Positions 43,617-54,941 of a DNA stretch of 64,000 nt are shown one piece after another. Position numbers and translations under genes: made by a program. Under the pieces are notes generated by a model. That model saw only the letters and a list, made by a program, of their open reading frames with translations, was not told the DNA's origin and ran no database searches. The DNA is from Pleurostoma richardsiae (taxonomy: Eukaryota; Ascomycota; Sordariomycetes; Calosphaeriales; Pleurostomataceae). Positions within the stretch are counted from its first letter, which is position 1; every line of letters starts with the position of its first letter. The stretch lies in NCBI GenBank assembly GCA_030052745.1, contig JANBVO010000007.1, positions 434,001 through 498,000 of the forward strand, given 5' to 3'.

Positions 43617-45706
43617 ATGTCGTCTCACGATCCCCAGACCGACAAAAAGGTCGCCCTGGACTCAACCACAGGGCCGACAAGTTCCGACTCAGGGGCCGAC
43701 ACTGCCTCCATCGCTTTGGCTGACAATGGAAATGTCTTGGAGGATGGTCTTCAGAGAGGGCTCAAGAACAGTATGTTCTCTAATGCCACTAGACACCTTG
43801 GAGACGCCTTCAGAGATGTGGATCTCTAACCTGCTACCAGGACATCTTGTCATGATCGGCTTCGGTGGTGTCGTCGGCGCCTCGATCTGGTACGGAACCG
43901 GATACGCGATTGCGTACAGTGGGCCTGTCGGTGCACTGATCTGCTTCTTCATTATCGGTGTCGATGTCTTCTTTGTCATGCAAAGCCTCGGCGAGATGGC
44001 GACCTTGTTTCCAATCAAGGGTGCCTTCGTTGAAATGGCTGGCCGGTGGATCGACCCCGCGCTTGCTTTCAGTCTCGGCTGGAACTATTACTACCTCTGG
44101 ATCACCAATATTGCGGGCGACTTCAATGCCAGCTCCATCCTCATGTCTTACTGGGTCCCGACCGATAAAGCACCGACCTACGCTTGGGTTCTGATGTAAG
44201 TAGTCCTATCGATACTTTCACGACCGTTTCTAACATTGTTCTTCAAGTTGGTGGGCTTTCTACCAGGCAAGTCATCTCGATCTATGCGAACCCCTGAGCA
44301 GGCACCCTTCAGGAAGGAAAGAGGAGAACCGTGTTTACGATTTCATCGGGCTAGAAAAGATCAAGTCGGGACACGCCTTTTCGATCGCTATGTTCTGACA
44401 CTCGTCTCAATGCAGGTCACCTCCCTACTAGGCATTGTGGTATTTGGTGAGATGGAATTTTGGTAAGGCAATATCTCTACTCTGTACATCTTGTAAGTCT
44501 GCTAACACGCCCACGAGGTTCGCGTGCTGGAAAGTCACATGCATTCTTGGAGGCTACATAGTGGCCATCTTGCTCAACACCGGTGCCATTGGGGGCGAAT
44601 ATATTGGCTTCCGGTATTGGCGTGACCCTGGTCCCATAGCCAATGGTATCAACGGCTTTGGACAGAGCTTCCTTCTTGCGGCAGTCTACTATTGTGGTTT
44701 GTCTTCCAGCTGGCCTCTTTCTTCCTTTTTCAGAGTCTGATCTGTTTCCGATAGGCACCGAGATGCTTGCAGTCACGGCTGCCGAGAGCAAGAACCCGGC
44801 AAGGGACCTCCCTAACGCGATACGACAGACCTTTTGGCGATGTGCGTTTATTTTCGAAGGTCTAGTCTTCTTCGCAGGGCTCCTGGTCCCCTCGACGAGT
44901 CCTGAGCTGTTGACCGCGTCGACGAAATCGGGGAAATCCCCCTGGACCATTGCGTTCGAAAAGGCCGGCGCACCTCAGATCGGCAACGTGGTGAATGTTG
45001 TAATGTGGGTGGCTCCCTCTACTTCTTTTCTCCAACGTCGTCTCGACTAACAGTGTCTGATAGGATTACCTCTCAATTTTCTTCCATGAATTCCGCCATC
45101 TATGTCGCTTCGCGAAGCCTTGTCGCCTTGGCTTCCTCCGGACGAGCACCAAAGTTCTTCGCTAAGACGAATAGAAACGGCGTCCCTATCTATGCCCTTG
45201 TGTTCTCGAATGCCCTGGGCCTTATAGCTATCCTGAACTACAAGACGGGACCGGCACTTATCTTCAGTTATTTGACCAGCATCAGTGGTTCGGCCACGTA
45301 CATTGCTTGGGCATTCATTGGCGTCACCCATCTGAGATTCAGGAAAATCTGGATCGCGCAGGGTAACCGAGTCGAGGACCTCCCATACCGAGCATTGTGG
45401 CACCCCTACGGCACCTGGTTTGTCATCTTTATCAATATTTTCCTCGTCTTCGTCTCCGGATACAGCGTATTCATCGATGGCTTCGATTACGTTGGATTTA
45501 TCGTCAACTACATCGTTATAGTAGTTTTCATTGTGCTTTATCTGGGGTGGAAGATTTTCAAGAAGACAAAGGTCGTCCCTCTGCTAGAGGCTGACCTGAT
45601 AACGGGAAGGAAAGAGCCCGCGGTTAGGCAGACCCGGTCGGATGAAGGAGAGGAGAAGAAAGAGGTCCGATGGTATGTTAAGGTTAAACGAGCCATTTAT
45701 GCTTGA
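43617..45706 (+). CDS. Amino-acid permease (YAT/APC family), 548 aa
   Basis: Fungal amino-acid/H+ symporter of the APC superfamily. Seven exons: 43617-43770, 43841-44195, 44248-44266, 44416-44462, 44518-44696, 44755-45004, 45064-45706 (549 codons with stop). Motifs: RHLVMIGFGGVVGASIWYGTG at the first helix, FFVMQSLGEMATLFPI, FWRCAFIFEGLVFFAGLLVP, and MNSAIYVASRSLVALAS. Exon 3 is only 19 bp (IWWAFYQ). The intron after it (44267-44415) begins GCAAGT after CAG, a GC-AG intron; no nearby GT gives the conserved FYQVTSLLG. The protein is complete, ending in a cytosolic charged tail. It probably supplies an amino acid to the neighbouring P450 pathway or serves general nitrogen uptake. Confidence 0.9.
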
Positions 45707-45867
45707 GTAGCAAAGTAAACGGCAGAGAGCAAGATAAAGCGTTGTGTAAATGCCAATTATGGCTTGACTTGATGCTAAGGCCGCTGGTCTACTGAGATCT
45801 GCAATATAATGTATTTAGACTAGACACGAGGCTGCGGTGTTGTAAGACTGTTGCTTCAGACTTGAGC

Positions 45868-48125
45868 TTACTCGATAACGACTGTTCGATAGTCGCATCC
45901 ATCAAACCACTCGTCGCACGTCACGGAACCTGTCTCAACCCTAGCATGGAGTTCAAACCGACCAACTCGTCGAAAAGATGACTCTGAGGTTGTTGGGCTC
46001 AAGAGGAACCCCCCGAGGCGGTCTGTCCTGAGGCAGGAGAGTATTGTCGGGGTGTCCTCATCTGCATCCATCCATGCTTTCCCAACTGGATTTGCCTGAG
46101 GACCTGTTCCATTCCAGAGTGTTGTTTCCGTCCGTCTTGCGCACCGTACTTGTCCCCGAACCCGTAGGACACCGCCGACCACTCGACCTGTAGGGAGCTG
46201 CCTGTTCTCTAGTGTTGTTTCGCAGCCAAGTACCTCTATATACCCTTGGCCAGCTTTGTTTTCAATTGAAGGGCTAGTGAACGCAATAGACCCATTCACA
46301 GAAGCCCACGACCACGAAGGTGCCACGTATATTGACGGCCTTGGCTGCAAGGCCTGTTTCTCCGACGGGTCGACCAACCACAGGAGCCCCTCCCGCAGTC
46401 TACGGCCCCATATGCCAGCCAGATAAGTGTCGCCGTCGCTTAGTCTCTGGAACTCGGATGCGATGGCAGCCAGGGCTACGAGCTTGTCTTCTGCGAAAGT
46501 GAGTTGTCGGTGCGTATAATCGATGACGGTCTCTTCCCAAGAGATCAAAAACCACTTCGGAGAAAGCGTCTGCCCAGGATGGAAGAAAGCTTGTGCAAGG
46601 CGTTGGGAACCATTTTCCAGAAAGTTCGTTCTACCGCCGCTGGTAAACTGTTCTGCTTGACATTGCCACACGAGGTCATGGGTTCCGTATATGAGCAGGC
46701 GTGGACTCAGAAGCCTTTCCTGCAAGGTCCATGCTCGACGGTTGATCGGGTCTGTGAATGGGTCCGTCATAACCGCCTCTTGAATAATGACGCTTCCTTT
46801 AATGGACTTTTCCTCCCATACGCGATAAGGGATAGTGAATCTTGGATGCCGAGATGGAACAGGAAGTCTCTTCTGCAAAAAGCCGTCCTCAACGCTCTCC
46901 GCGCTGGCAGCGGCAATGGTGATTGCGGAATTTCGGTAGATGTCCGCCATTGATTTTAGTTCATTTTCTTTGTCTTCCAGACTGTCCTGAATGATACACA
47001 TGGCATCTATCCATAGGTATTTCAGACCCAGCTTCTGAGTGATGAGCACGGCATCCTGAAGTGTTTTAGAGAGAGAATGAAGGCGGATTCGCTGCTCCAT
47101 CTTGGTCATTGTGTCCTTAGTCAAGGCCATCGCTTGCGGGCCTCCCCAGCAATAGCTCAAAGCTGCATATCTGCCCACTGCACCCGACGTCGAGCATATC
47201 CGAACGGTCCCAACCCCTGTCGAAGGACTTACATCGATGACACGGGTTGGAAGAGGAGTGGCCAGGCTCAGTGGGCAGGCCGTGTGTGTTTTCTCACATT
47301 TATCAATCCACGTCTTGATAATGTTGAATGTCTCATCGGAAGATATGTCGAACACAGGGGGCCTTGTGTGAACGTACTGAGCCGCGGGATTCCCTAATGT
47401 ACGGTCAGCAAGTTGAAGCTTTCGCAGGTGCAAGTCACAATGCCTCATTCGCAGCAACAGCCCAGACTACGTAATAATAGAGAGTTGAAATCAAGAATAA
47501 GTCTAGAAGATGCTCATGGAAAGTAGCATGGGAACATCAGATGCTGTTTATGCCACGAAAGGCTGCTTTCGAAGATGATTCAGTGTTTCGAGACTTAGAC
47601 GTCATTCCGTGTCCGAAAAATCCTATATGAAACAAACCAGCCTTGGAATACGCAACCTGTCTACATGTGTACCAAAGACAACGACGTACCTGGCAGTGCA
47701 AACACGTCAAAGTCCAATAAGGGACGGATGGATCTCGTGCCTGTACTAGGCCAGGCGTACGACAAAGAGACCTCATCGATGTCATACCATTCTGTTTTCT
47801 GCTTTCGCTCATAACTCACATGAGCTTGCAGATAGAAAAACCCCTCAGGGTTCCAGTCCTCAACCCACTCAGGGCCCATCTTTTGCTTAAACGCAGCCAT
47901 AGCTGCTTGAGCGACGGGTGTGAAAGCACAGGTTGTTGCTGCCTGTCTGCTAAAACAGATTCGAAGACCATTTTTAACAAGACTCCTCAAGTTTTCGGGA
48001 GTCGCCATAACAGCTCGGCAGGCTGAGCAAAGCTCCAGTGACGCTGAACAAGTGCTCGAGTTCTCAGCATTGCTTGCATCCCGAACGATGTTGTCTTGCG
48101 ATGCTTGCGCGCTGGTTTCAGCCAT
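45868..48125 (-). CDS. HET-domain (heterokaryon incompatibility) protein, 653 aa
   Basis: Putative allorecognition protein. Two exons, 48125-47690 and 47393-45868, joined across a 296-bp intron; splicing gives DFDVFALPGNPAAQYVHTRP, a join typical of this family. The HET domain is in the second exon: YAALSYCWGG, LQDAVLITQKLGLKYLWIDAMCIIQD, SMADIYRNSAITIAAA and RRAWTLQERLLSPRLL. The N-terminal 145 residues have a Cys pair (ELCSAC) but no known domain. A C-terminal part of about 180 residues is unclassified. HET domains trigger programmed cell death when non-self is sensed; a partner is unknown. The intron is five times the local norm. A short exon inside it cannot be ruled out, but the simple model keeps the frame. 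Confidence 0.85.
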
Positions 48126-48566
48126 AGCTGGGACAGGGAAAGGTTCTACGTCACGAATATAGCTAGGAACTCAGAACAGTGCCGTGTAATAGGGTGTAGT
48201 GGGACCCTTTGAAGAAACAGCTTTATGAGGAGAATTTGGCAAGGGGAGGAAGAAGAATTCAGGACTTGAGAAAACGGACCCGCCAGGCTTACGATGCGAG
48301 CTGCTGCTCGCTTTGCTTAATTGGCCGACCAGAATAAGCGAACTTGACCTGCAGGTGATTAAAGATGGCTGGAAGTGGATCAACCGATATGCAAGTCTCA
48401 TTACTAGATAGATCCTTGAACATGAGTTTCAGTTGACAGTTCCATTATGGCGCTCGTCTAGATACTTTGTAGCCCTGTTCTAATCCGCGTATTTAAGCCT
48501 TAATGTTGACGGTTCCCTTCAGGTTCTACGACGAGTAAACATCCTATCGTATCTCCGAATTCGAGT
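48126..48566. other. Intergenic, HET gene to P450
   Basis: A 441-bp gap downstream of the P450 and upstream of the HET gene, both minus strand. Nothing recognisable. Confidence 0.35.
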
Positions 48567-50198
48567 TTACTCCCCGAACGGCGTGAACTTCTCCAAGAAC
48601 GCCTCCGCCTCCTTAGACTCCCGCTCAAGGACCCGCCTGTGGCTCTCGCTCCGGACTCGGACGATGCACTCGAACTCCTGCGGCCGGATATTGAACCCCT
48701 CTGTATACGCGAAGGTGTCGTAGTGCCGCCCCTCAATAGGCAGGATGTCGTACGCCCAGAGCAGCTTCGCGAGGGCGATATAGAGCGAGTTGGTGGCTAG
48801 GTTGGCACCGGGGCAGATTCGACGTCCCCAGCCGAAGGACGAGTGACCGCTCTTAGACGGGTGAGGCTTGCCGAGCGGACCGAACGGGTTCTTCGCTTTA
48901 ACAGCTAGTTCCTCATCTAGGAATCGCAAGGGGTTGAAGTGGTGCGGGTTGGGATAGTACTCCTCGTTGAGGTTGATCGCCCAAGAGTTGCCAAGGATCG
49001 TGGTGCCCGCCGGGATGTAGTACCCTTCGTAGTGGTCGTCTTCTGTTGAAGCGTGAGGGGTGCCTCCTAGCACTGCCACGGGACGCCATCGGAGGACTTC
49101 CTTTGCGAGAGCTCGTATGTATGGCAGGTTCGCCTCGTCATCAAAAGTCGGAGTCCTCTCCGTGCCAATGACTGCATCCAGCTCGGCGTGTGCTGCTTGT
49201 AGTGTCTCCGGGTGTGTAATTAGAGCCAAGAAGGCGGAGCACAGCGTCGAGGCGGTAGTGTCGGATCCGGCGCCAAACAACGAGGCAGGAATGAAGGAGA
49301 AGTCACGGTCAGACAGGGGAATGCCCGAAGTCTCTCTGAGCTCCAACAGCATTTTACAGAGTGAGTCTGGTACATCCGCCTTGGAACCACCACTGGCCTC
49401 GGCTCTGGCGACATCCTGCTGGACGACATCAACGAGAGCCATGTTCTCCTCTGCTTCTTCCTTCCCGTGCTGCTTGATTTCTCGCTTCCACGGAGCGAGG
49501 AAATCCGGCACGTACTTTAGCACCGGGAAGGTCTCCACAAGATACTTCCCCGGCACGTTCAGCGACGCCGAATACTGCATGAACTCGAAGCGGCGGCGGA
49601 TGACCTGCGCGCCCAGCGAGTCGATGCGGTGGCCGTACGCGACGCAGAAGACGACACTCGACGTGAATGTCTCAATCAGCTTCACCCAGTCCGTCGGGCG
49701 GTGCAGCAGCCCATAAGCCAGGCGAGACGCCTCTGCCTCCTGGACGGGCTTGTAAAGACGCAGGGCCTTGGGCGTGAGCGCCATGTGCAGCAGCTTCCTG
49801 CGCGTGCTCCAGCCCTTGCCGTACGGCTGGACGAGGACCGACGCGCCGTCCCAGAGGATCTCGCCCATGGCGACCATCCGCGGCCGCGACGAGTACTTGC
49901 TGCTGCGGGCCTCCATGAGCTCCGAGGCGATTACCGGGTCGGAGATGACGACCGTGGGCCGCCGGCCGATCCATATTGTGAAAATGGGACCGTAGACTTT
50001 CGACCACTTCTCGAACTGGATCCAGGGTTGTTTCTTTGGCAGCTGGAACTTATTCCCCACGAACGGCAGCGGGGTAGGGCCGGGCGGCATCCGCAGCCAT
50101 GTCACCAAGTCGTAGAGCAGGGTGATCCCGGGTATGGCGACGAGAATCGACAGCCACACGTAAAGCGGCCATGCCGTCGGTTGAAAACTGATGGCCAT
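48567..50198 (-). CDS. Cytochrome P450, O-methylsterigmatocystin-oxidoreductase-like (CYP64 type), 543 aa
   Basis: Intronless membrane-anchored P450. An N-terminal hydrophobic helix (about 10-32) is followed by the proline hinge MPPGPTPLPFVGN. I-helix AGSDTTAST carries the oxygen-activating Asp-Thr pair, ExxR is KEVLRWRP, and FNPLRF follows. The haem loop FGWGRRICPG is canonical with Cys462. Overall it resembles the OrdA-like fungal P450s often annotated from the aflatoxin pathway enzyme, a name covering many unrelated activities. No aflatoxin-type genes are present, so the substrate is open. Its ATG at 50198 gives a normal N-terminus. In contrast with the five-exon P450 8 kb away, it has no intron. 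Confidence 0.9.
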   Translation of the reverse strand: MAISFQPTAWPLYVWLSILVAIPGITLLYDLVTWLRMPPGPTPLPFVGNKFQLPKKQPWIQFEKWSKVYGPIFTIWIGRRPTVVISDPVIASELMEARSSKYSSRPRMVAMGEILWDGASVLVQPYGKGWSTRRKLLHMALTPKALRLYKPVQEAEASRLAYGLLHRPTDWVKLIETFTSSVVFCVAYGHRIDSLGAQVIRRRFEFMQYSASLNVPGKYLVETFPVLKYVPDFLAPWKREIKQHGKEEAEENMALVDVVQQDVARAEASGGSKADVPDSLCKMLLELRETSGIPLSDRDFSFIPASLFGAGSDTTASTLCSAFLALITHPETLQAAHAELDAVIGTERTPTFDDEANLPYIRALAKEVLRWRPVAVLGGTPHASTEDDHYEGYYIPAGTTILGNSWAINLNEEYYPNPHHFNPLRFLDEELAVKAKNPFGPLGKPHPSKSGHSSFGWGRRICPGANLATNSLYIALAKLLWAYDILPIEGRHYDTFAYTEGFNIRPQEFECIVRVRSESHRRVLERESKEAEAFLEKFTPFGE

Positions 50199-51096
50199 TT
50201 TAAACGTGAGCCTTGCAACGAGGGAGTTGTTGTTCGCATCTTCCTGTTTTAGGCGGGCAGTGGTTTAAATCCGGTCGACTTGAGAGAAGGGGATATGGCG
50301 CCGGCGTCCACTTCTGATCACCGATTGTGGATTGCTACTAGAACTTCTCCACGCTTCAAGCGTGGCGCTATCGTGTAATCGTTCTAGATTTCTCAGGTCG
50401 TGCAGTCTAACGTAGAAACCATAGTCCGGACGGAGCAACTCTCATGTTCTCCCAGCGATCCTCGGCAGAAGGAAGAGCACCAAGGAGAGTTGTAGAACTA
50501 TAATAGCACCATGTCGTTTAAGCTGGTGCCGGGGCTCGCCGACCGTTTCGGCTTTGGAGGCTATCACTGGAACCCATCGCTAAAATGATCACCCGGCCAC
50601 GAAGGTATCTCGCCCGGTTCATTCCCTCAATCGACCCACGCTTTTTCAGCACAGTTCCCTATTTTCCCCACATCACACGCCTGAACTGATCCTGCCCACT
50701 CGTTAACTACCTGTTCTTGCTCCGAACCGTACGTACGGGTAGATACTGGCCATCACTCGTGCAGTATCACGTCCTTCTGAATATATGTGGTTCCTATGGG
50801 AACTCGCATGCTGGTCTCAGGCGTGGACAGCCTCCAGCGAACTATAATCTTGCTGTCTCTTGCCCCCAGACGGAGCTAGACATTGTAGCCGTGACTGATT
50901 TCTTCCCCTTGACTCGCCCCCAAGGGAAAGCACAAGCCGGACCGGCTCGTGAGACAGCGCTAGAACTCGCGTCACATTGTTCCTGCCACACAAGGAGCCA
51001 CGTTCGGGACTCTGTGAGCTTTGGGAAGCGGTTAACCAAGAAGGAAATGTGGCGATTCGGCAATGCAAAGCAGGGTGTGGCCTTCCAAACCCTCAC
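50199..51096. other. Intergenic, P450 promoter to NLR 3' end
   Basis: An 898-bp gap. It should hold the P450 promoter and the NLR transcript end. Overlapping open frames at 50,717-51,100 and its antisense are short and unlike any family. Confidence 0.35.
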
Positions 51097-54000
51097 TTAG
51101 GGCGTTATCTTGGCTTGGAGCAACTCGAAGATATCGTCCCGCCCAAAAGCCGCCGCTACAGACAGTGGTGTCTTCCCTTCATTGCTTGTTGACTGCACAT
51201 CGGCATCGTTCTCAATCAGAACCCTTACCACGTCGGCATGTCCATACTCAACTGCCCAAGACAAAGCAGTTCTACCGCTCCGGTCTCTCTTATCGATCTG
51301 AAGAGCTCCTGTCGACAGGAGACTCTTGACCGTGCCGGGCGAGTTCTTCTGGATGGCCCACATGAGCGGAGTCCAGCCGTCAGCGTCGATGTCGTCGAGC
51401 CCTGGGCATTTGGCCTTAATCAAGACTCGCAACACAGCTTCGTGGCCATTGCCACACGCCCAAGAGACTGCACCTCTTTCGTCTATGTCGAGAGTAGTTT
51501 TGTCTACTCGGCCATCTCGGAGAAGAGCCACAGCTGTCCCGACGTGACCGTTCCCCGCTGCCCATGACAAAGGCGATCGGCCATGTTTATCTGCGACGTT
51601 GGGATCGACGTTGGTAGTTTTCAACAGATGCTCCAAGAGCGCTGACATCCCGTCACCAGCTGCCCAAGACGCGATGGTCCGCCCGTCTTTGTCTCTGTGA
51701 TTGATGTCGACGCTGGAATGCTCGAGCAATCTCGAGATCACCCTGGTGTGGCCTCCGCCCACCGCCCAAAAGAGAGGTGTCCAGCCAGCGTTGTCCGGCT
51801 CATCTGGCCTGTTATCATAGCGCTTCAGGAGGGCTTCGATGACGTCTAGATGGCCATTTCCACATGCGAAGGACAAAGCAGTCCGGCCAGACCTCCCTCT
51901 CATGTTTATATCCGTTCGTTCTTCTAACAGAAGGACCTCCACAGCGTCAAGGTGGCCACTTTGCGCAGCAACGGTCAGCGTAGTCAGTCGGTCCGCAGTC
52001 TGCTGATTGGGCTCGGCGCCTGCTTGGAGAAGTATTTCGACACTCTTGCTATGCCCCATCCTTGATGCCCAGAACACCGCCCGGTCTTTTCCCGACTGGG
52101 GATAGGAGGTGTCTTTCTCCAGAATCTGAATCAGGGCGTGACGAATATCGAAGTGAGCTGCCAGGGAAAGTGCGTCGATGTCCGGCGGTAGATCTTGCTC
52201 TTGACGGGATTCAAGCCAGTAATATCTCAACCAGTTCGTACAGGAAGCACTGTTGGGGTCCAGGAGGGTCATGGCAGCCTGCTGAAGCTCTGGTGTTGCC
52301 AGGTCTTGAGCCGCTGCGTAGTGCTCTGCCCAATTTAAGGAAGAGTATCCCAAAAAGCGGTGTTGCCCTGCTATAGTCTGGCATTTCTCTTCGTCTAGAT
52401 ACCGGCTGTCTGTGAATATGTTGTCACCCGCCAGACTGGCTGGATCGTGTTCCACTAGGAGATCTGCTCCCCATGACTCGTCGGCTTCGATTGATTCGGA
52501 CAAGGACTCGACGGGTGAATCAACTACGGAGAAAAGATCTACAGAGAAGTCCTCCAATAGAAGGTAGTGGATGGATGATGTAGCAATGGTTAGCGCGGCC
52601 ACGGCCTCGTGCACTCCGTAGACCTGGGATAGTTGATTGTCCCTCTCAAGTGCTAGTTGTAGTAAGAAGTCCTTCGCGGACTGATGGACGAGGGACACCT
52701 TCGCTTCGATGATCCTTACCAGAGGTCCGAGGACTCCTTGCAGAAGACGGGCCATGGAAGTCTGGCAATTCGACTGAACATCCTGTGTAGTTCTCTCGGC
52801 GGGTGTAACAGAAAACGCCAGATTAATTTCATCCAGGCTAAGATATCTCGAGCTTCCGAGTATCAGTTTCAGCAGCTTGGATGCCTTGTCTTCGTATCCT
52901 TTGGGAATCCCCGTCAGGAAGTTCTCATAAGTAGACTTCAGTCCACGGGGTAACTGGTTGACGATCGCTGCAAAGTCGCCCTTTGCTGTGTCGAGTGTCT
53001 CTTCAAAAGATTGGAGAATCATATGCACCCAGAGGAATGTGTTATCAGCTCTCTCGAGGAGGGTCTGTTGCAAGTGATCCTTCAACCCAGGGGACCAGTC
53101 GTATCTCTGCGAAATCTGGCTGACCTTCGACTGGATAACAAGACGCACGTCGTCACAAAACCCGCTGTGTGTTTGATCGATGGGAAGTCGACTACACAGA
53201 GCTCCGTGGAGAACATACTTCTCGCTAAGTGACGGACGGCTAGTGAGGAGAAACTTGACGCATTTGTTGGGAGTGATCCGAGAGTCGACGTCTTGAGCCA
53301 GTTTGCCAATAGACTCCAGGAAAAGATCTCGGGTTTTAAGATCGATGCATTCATCTAGAGCATCGACAACAACATAAACTGGACCCAATTTCGGGTCTGA
53401 TATGATACGCTCAAATATGTTCCACAGGGACGAGAACGATCCAGACAGGCCGCGGCCCTGCAGCTCAAACACCATTTTGATGTATCGTATGAGCGACTGA
53501 TGGCGGCAAACAATCTGATATATGACGCTCTTCAGGATCGCTAGAACGTCTCTCTGCCTCATGATCTTGTTATCGCAGAAGTGGATGCACACAAGAGCCG
53601 CAGGGGTGGTTATAAGCGTTTCCTCTAAATGCTGGGCTACAAATGACGAGAGTACGGTCTTGCCGCAACCTGGATTACCTGTGAGCCATAAAATGCTGGA
53701 AGTCGTCTGCGTGAGCCAAGAGTTAAACTGAGGATTTGACAAGGTCCATTGGCAGGTGCCCACCACGGGTTGTGGCAGCATTCTCCGGTAGTCAGCAATG
53801 TCAAAATCGCTGAATAACGCTATGCAGGACCTTTCCACCTCACTTAAAGCTGTAAACTCTACTCAGTATCTGGTTTTTTCTCTTGGTCTGGTTGTGGCTT
53901 ACACCATTGCGATGAGCCCGTTTCTGTCCGTGCTCTAGTGTCACGACTCTGGGTGTGAGGCGAGTCCCTGGGCATTGAAGAACGGAGCTGGGTTTCCCAC

Positions 54001-54941
54001 CGGACGAGCTCCCCTAAAACCCGCTTGAAGCCCGTGTCTTCTGATGAACGGAACCTGACCATATCGCGGTGGTTCGCGTGGATACTGATGGCGTTGTAAC
54101 CGTCGAGAGTAGCCGAATCTTCAGAGACAACCTTTCCAACCACCGGCAGAGGAAGCTCTTCAAAGAAGCACGTCACTTCGAGGGATCTGCCACTCTCTCG
54201 CACCTCTCGAATCATGCTCCAAAAGTGAACTTGGATCGAGGCCAGTAGTTGATCATTAGTCTCCAAGGTCCTTAGAAGCGACAGGTTTGTAGACTTCACA
54301 AAACCAAGGGCTGAGGCTGGGACTTTGGCCCAGTCAGACATCCAGGAACCTTTGTGTGGAGTACCCATGAATACAACACCTTTGACGCTCTCAAATAGAT
54401 CGCGAAGGTGCATTTCAGGATTGTTTCGTGACAGAAGAATGGCCTCTTCGCAGACAAGGCCGCCCAGGCTGTGGGCAACGAAGATGAGCGGGCGGCCAGA
54501 CGCATCGCAGCTGGCCCTGTCGCCCGTCAGATCGTTGAGAAGGTTCGTGGCATGGTCGGTCAGTCGATTCGTGGATGCGACTGACTTCCGGACAACATAT
54601 GCATCGTAGCCGTACGTGAGAATCCGGGCTGTCGTGAGCTTAGGGGGTAGGAGGGTTTGTGGCCAGGGTTCACTCTGCCCTTGGCCAGTCCAGGTGCTGT
54701 CTCGGTTCCCGGTTAAGCCGTGAACGAAGCAGATGTCCACCGCTGCACTGGGGCAGTCGTGTAGTACTTCAATGCCATCCGGGAAAGCAATCCGTAAAGA
54801 CGGATCATCCGATGATGGTTCAGACTTCAGAGATTGCGCGGAACTTGGCACAACGTGACCCTGACAGGGCTGGCGGCTAGACGTGGAGGCGGTCGCTAGG
54901 GCTGTGGTCTTGTTGTGCCACCGCTTCTTGAGCTTCTTCAT
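51097..54941 (-). CDS. Alpha/beta-hydrolase-NACHT-ankyrin NLR protein, 1263 aa
   Basis: A second fungal NLR with a different effector. The N-terminal serine-hydrolase/lipase-like (SesB-type) domain, about residues 50-300, has VDICFVHGLTGNRDSTW and nucleophile elbow FVAHSLGGLV. NACHT follows with Walker A GNPGCGKTVL (about 404-413) and Walker B VYVVVDALDEC. About 11 ankyrin repeats fill the last 360 residues. Two exons, 54941-53903 and 53849-51097, flank a 53-bp GTAAGC...TTACAG intron; the join SQWSLSEVERSCIALF restores the usual pre-NACHT linker (1264 codons). The ATG at 54941 (MKKLKKRW) is the first in frame. These repeats are more divergent from each other than those of the NLR at 13.4 kb. 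The likely role is non-self recognition or antibacterial/allorecognition defence. Confidence 0.9.

Noticed and set aside
47100-47160. Possible separate start for the HET protein near 47457 (LRMRHCDLH)
   Set aside because: That sequence lies within the 296-bp intron of the better model; the N-terminal exon joins in frame at a family-typical sequence.
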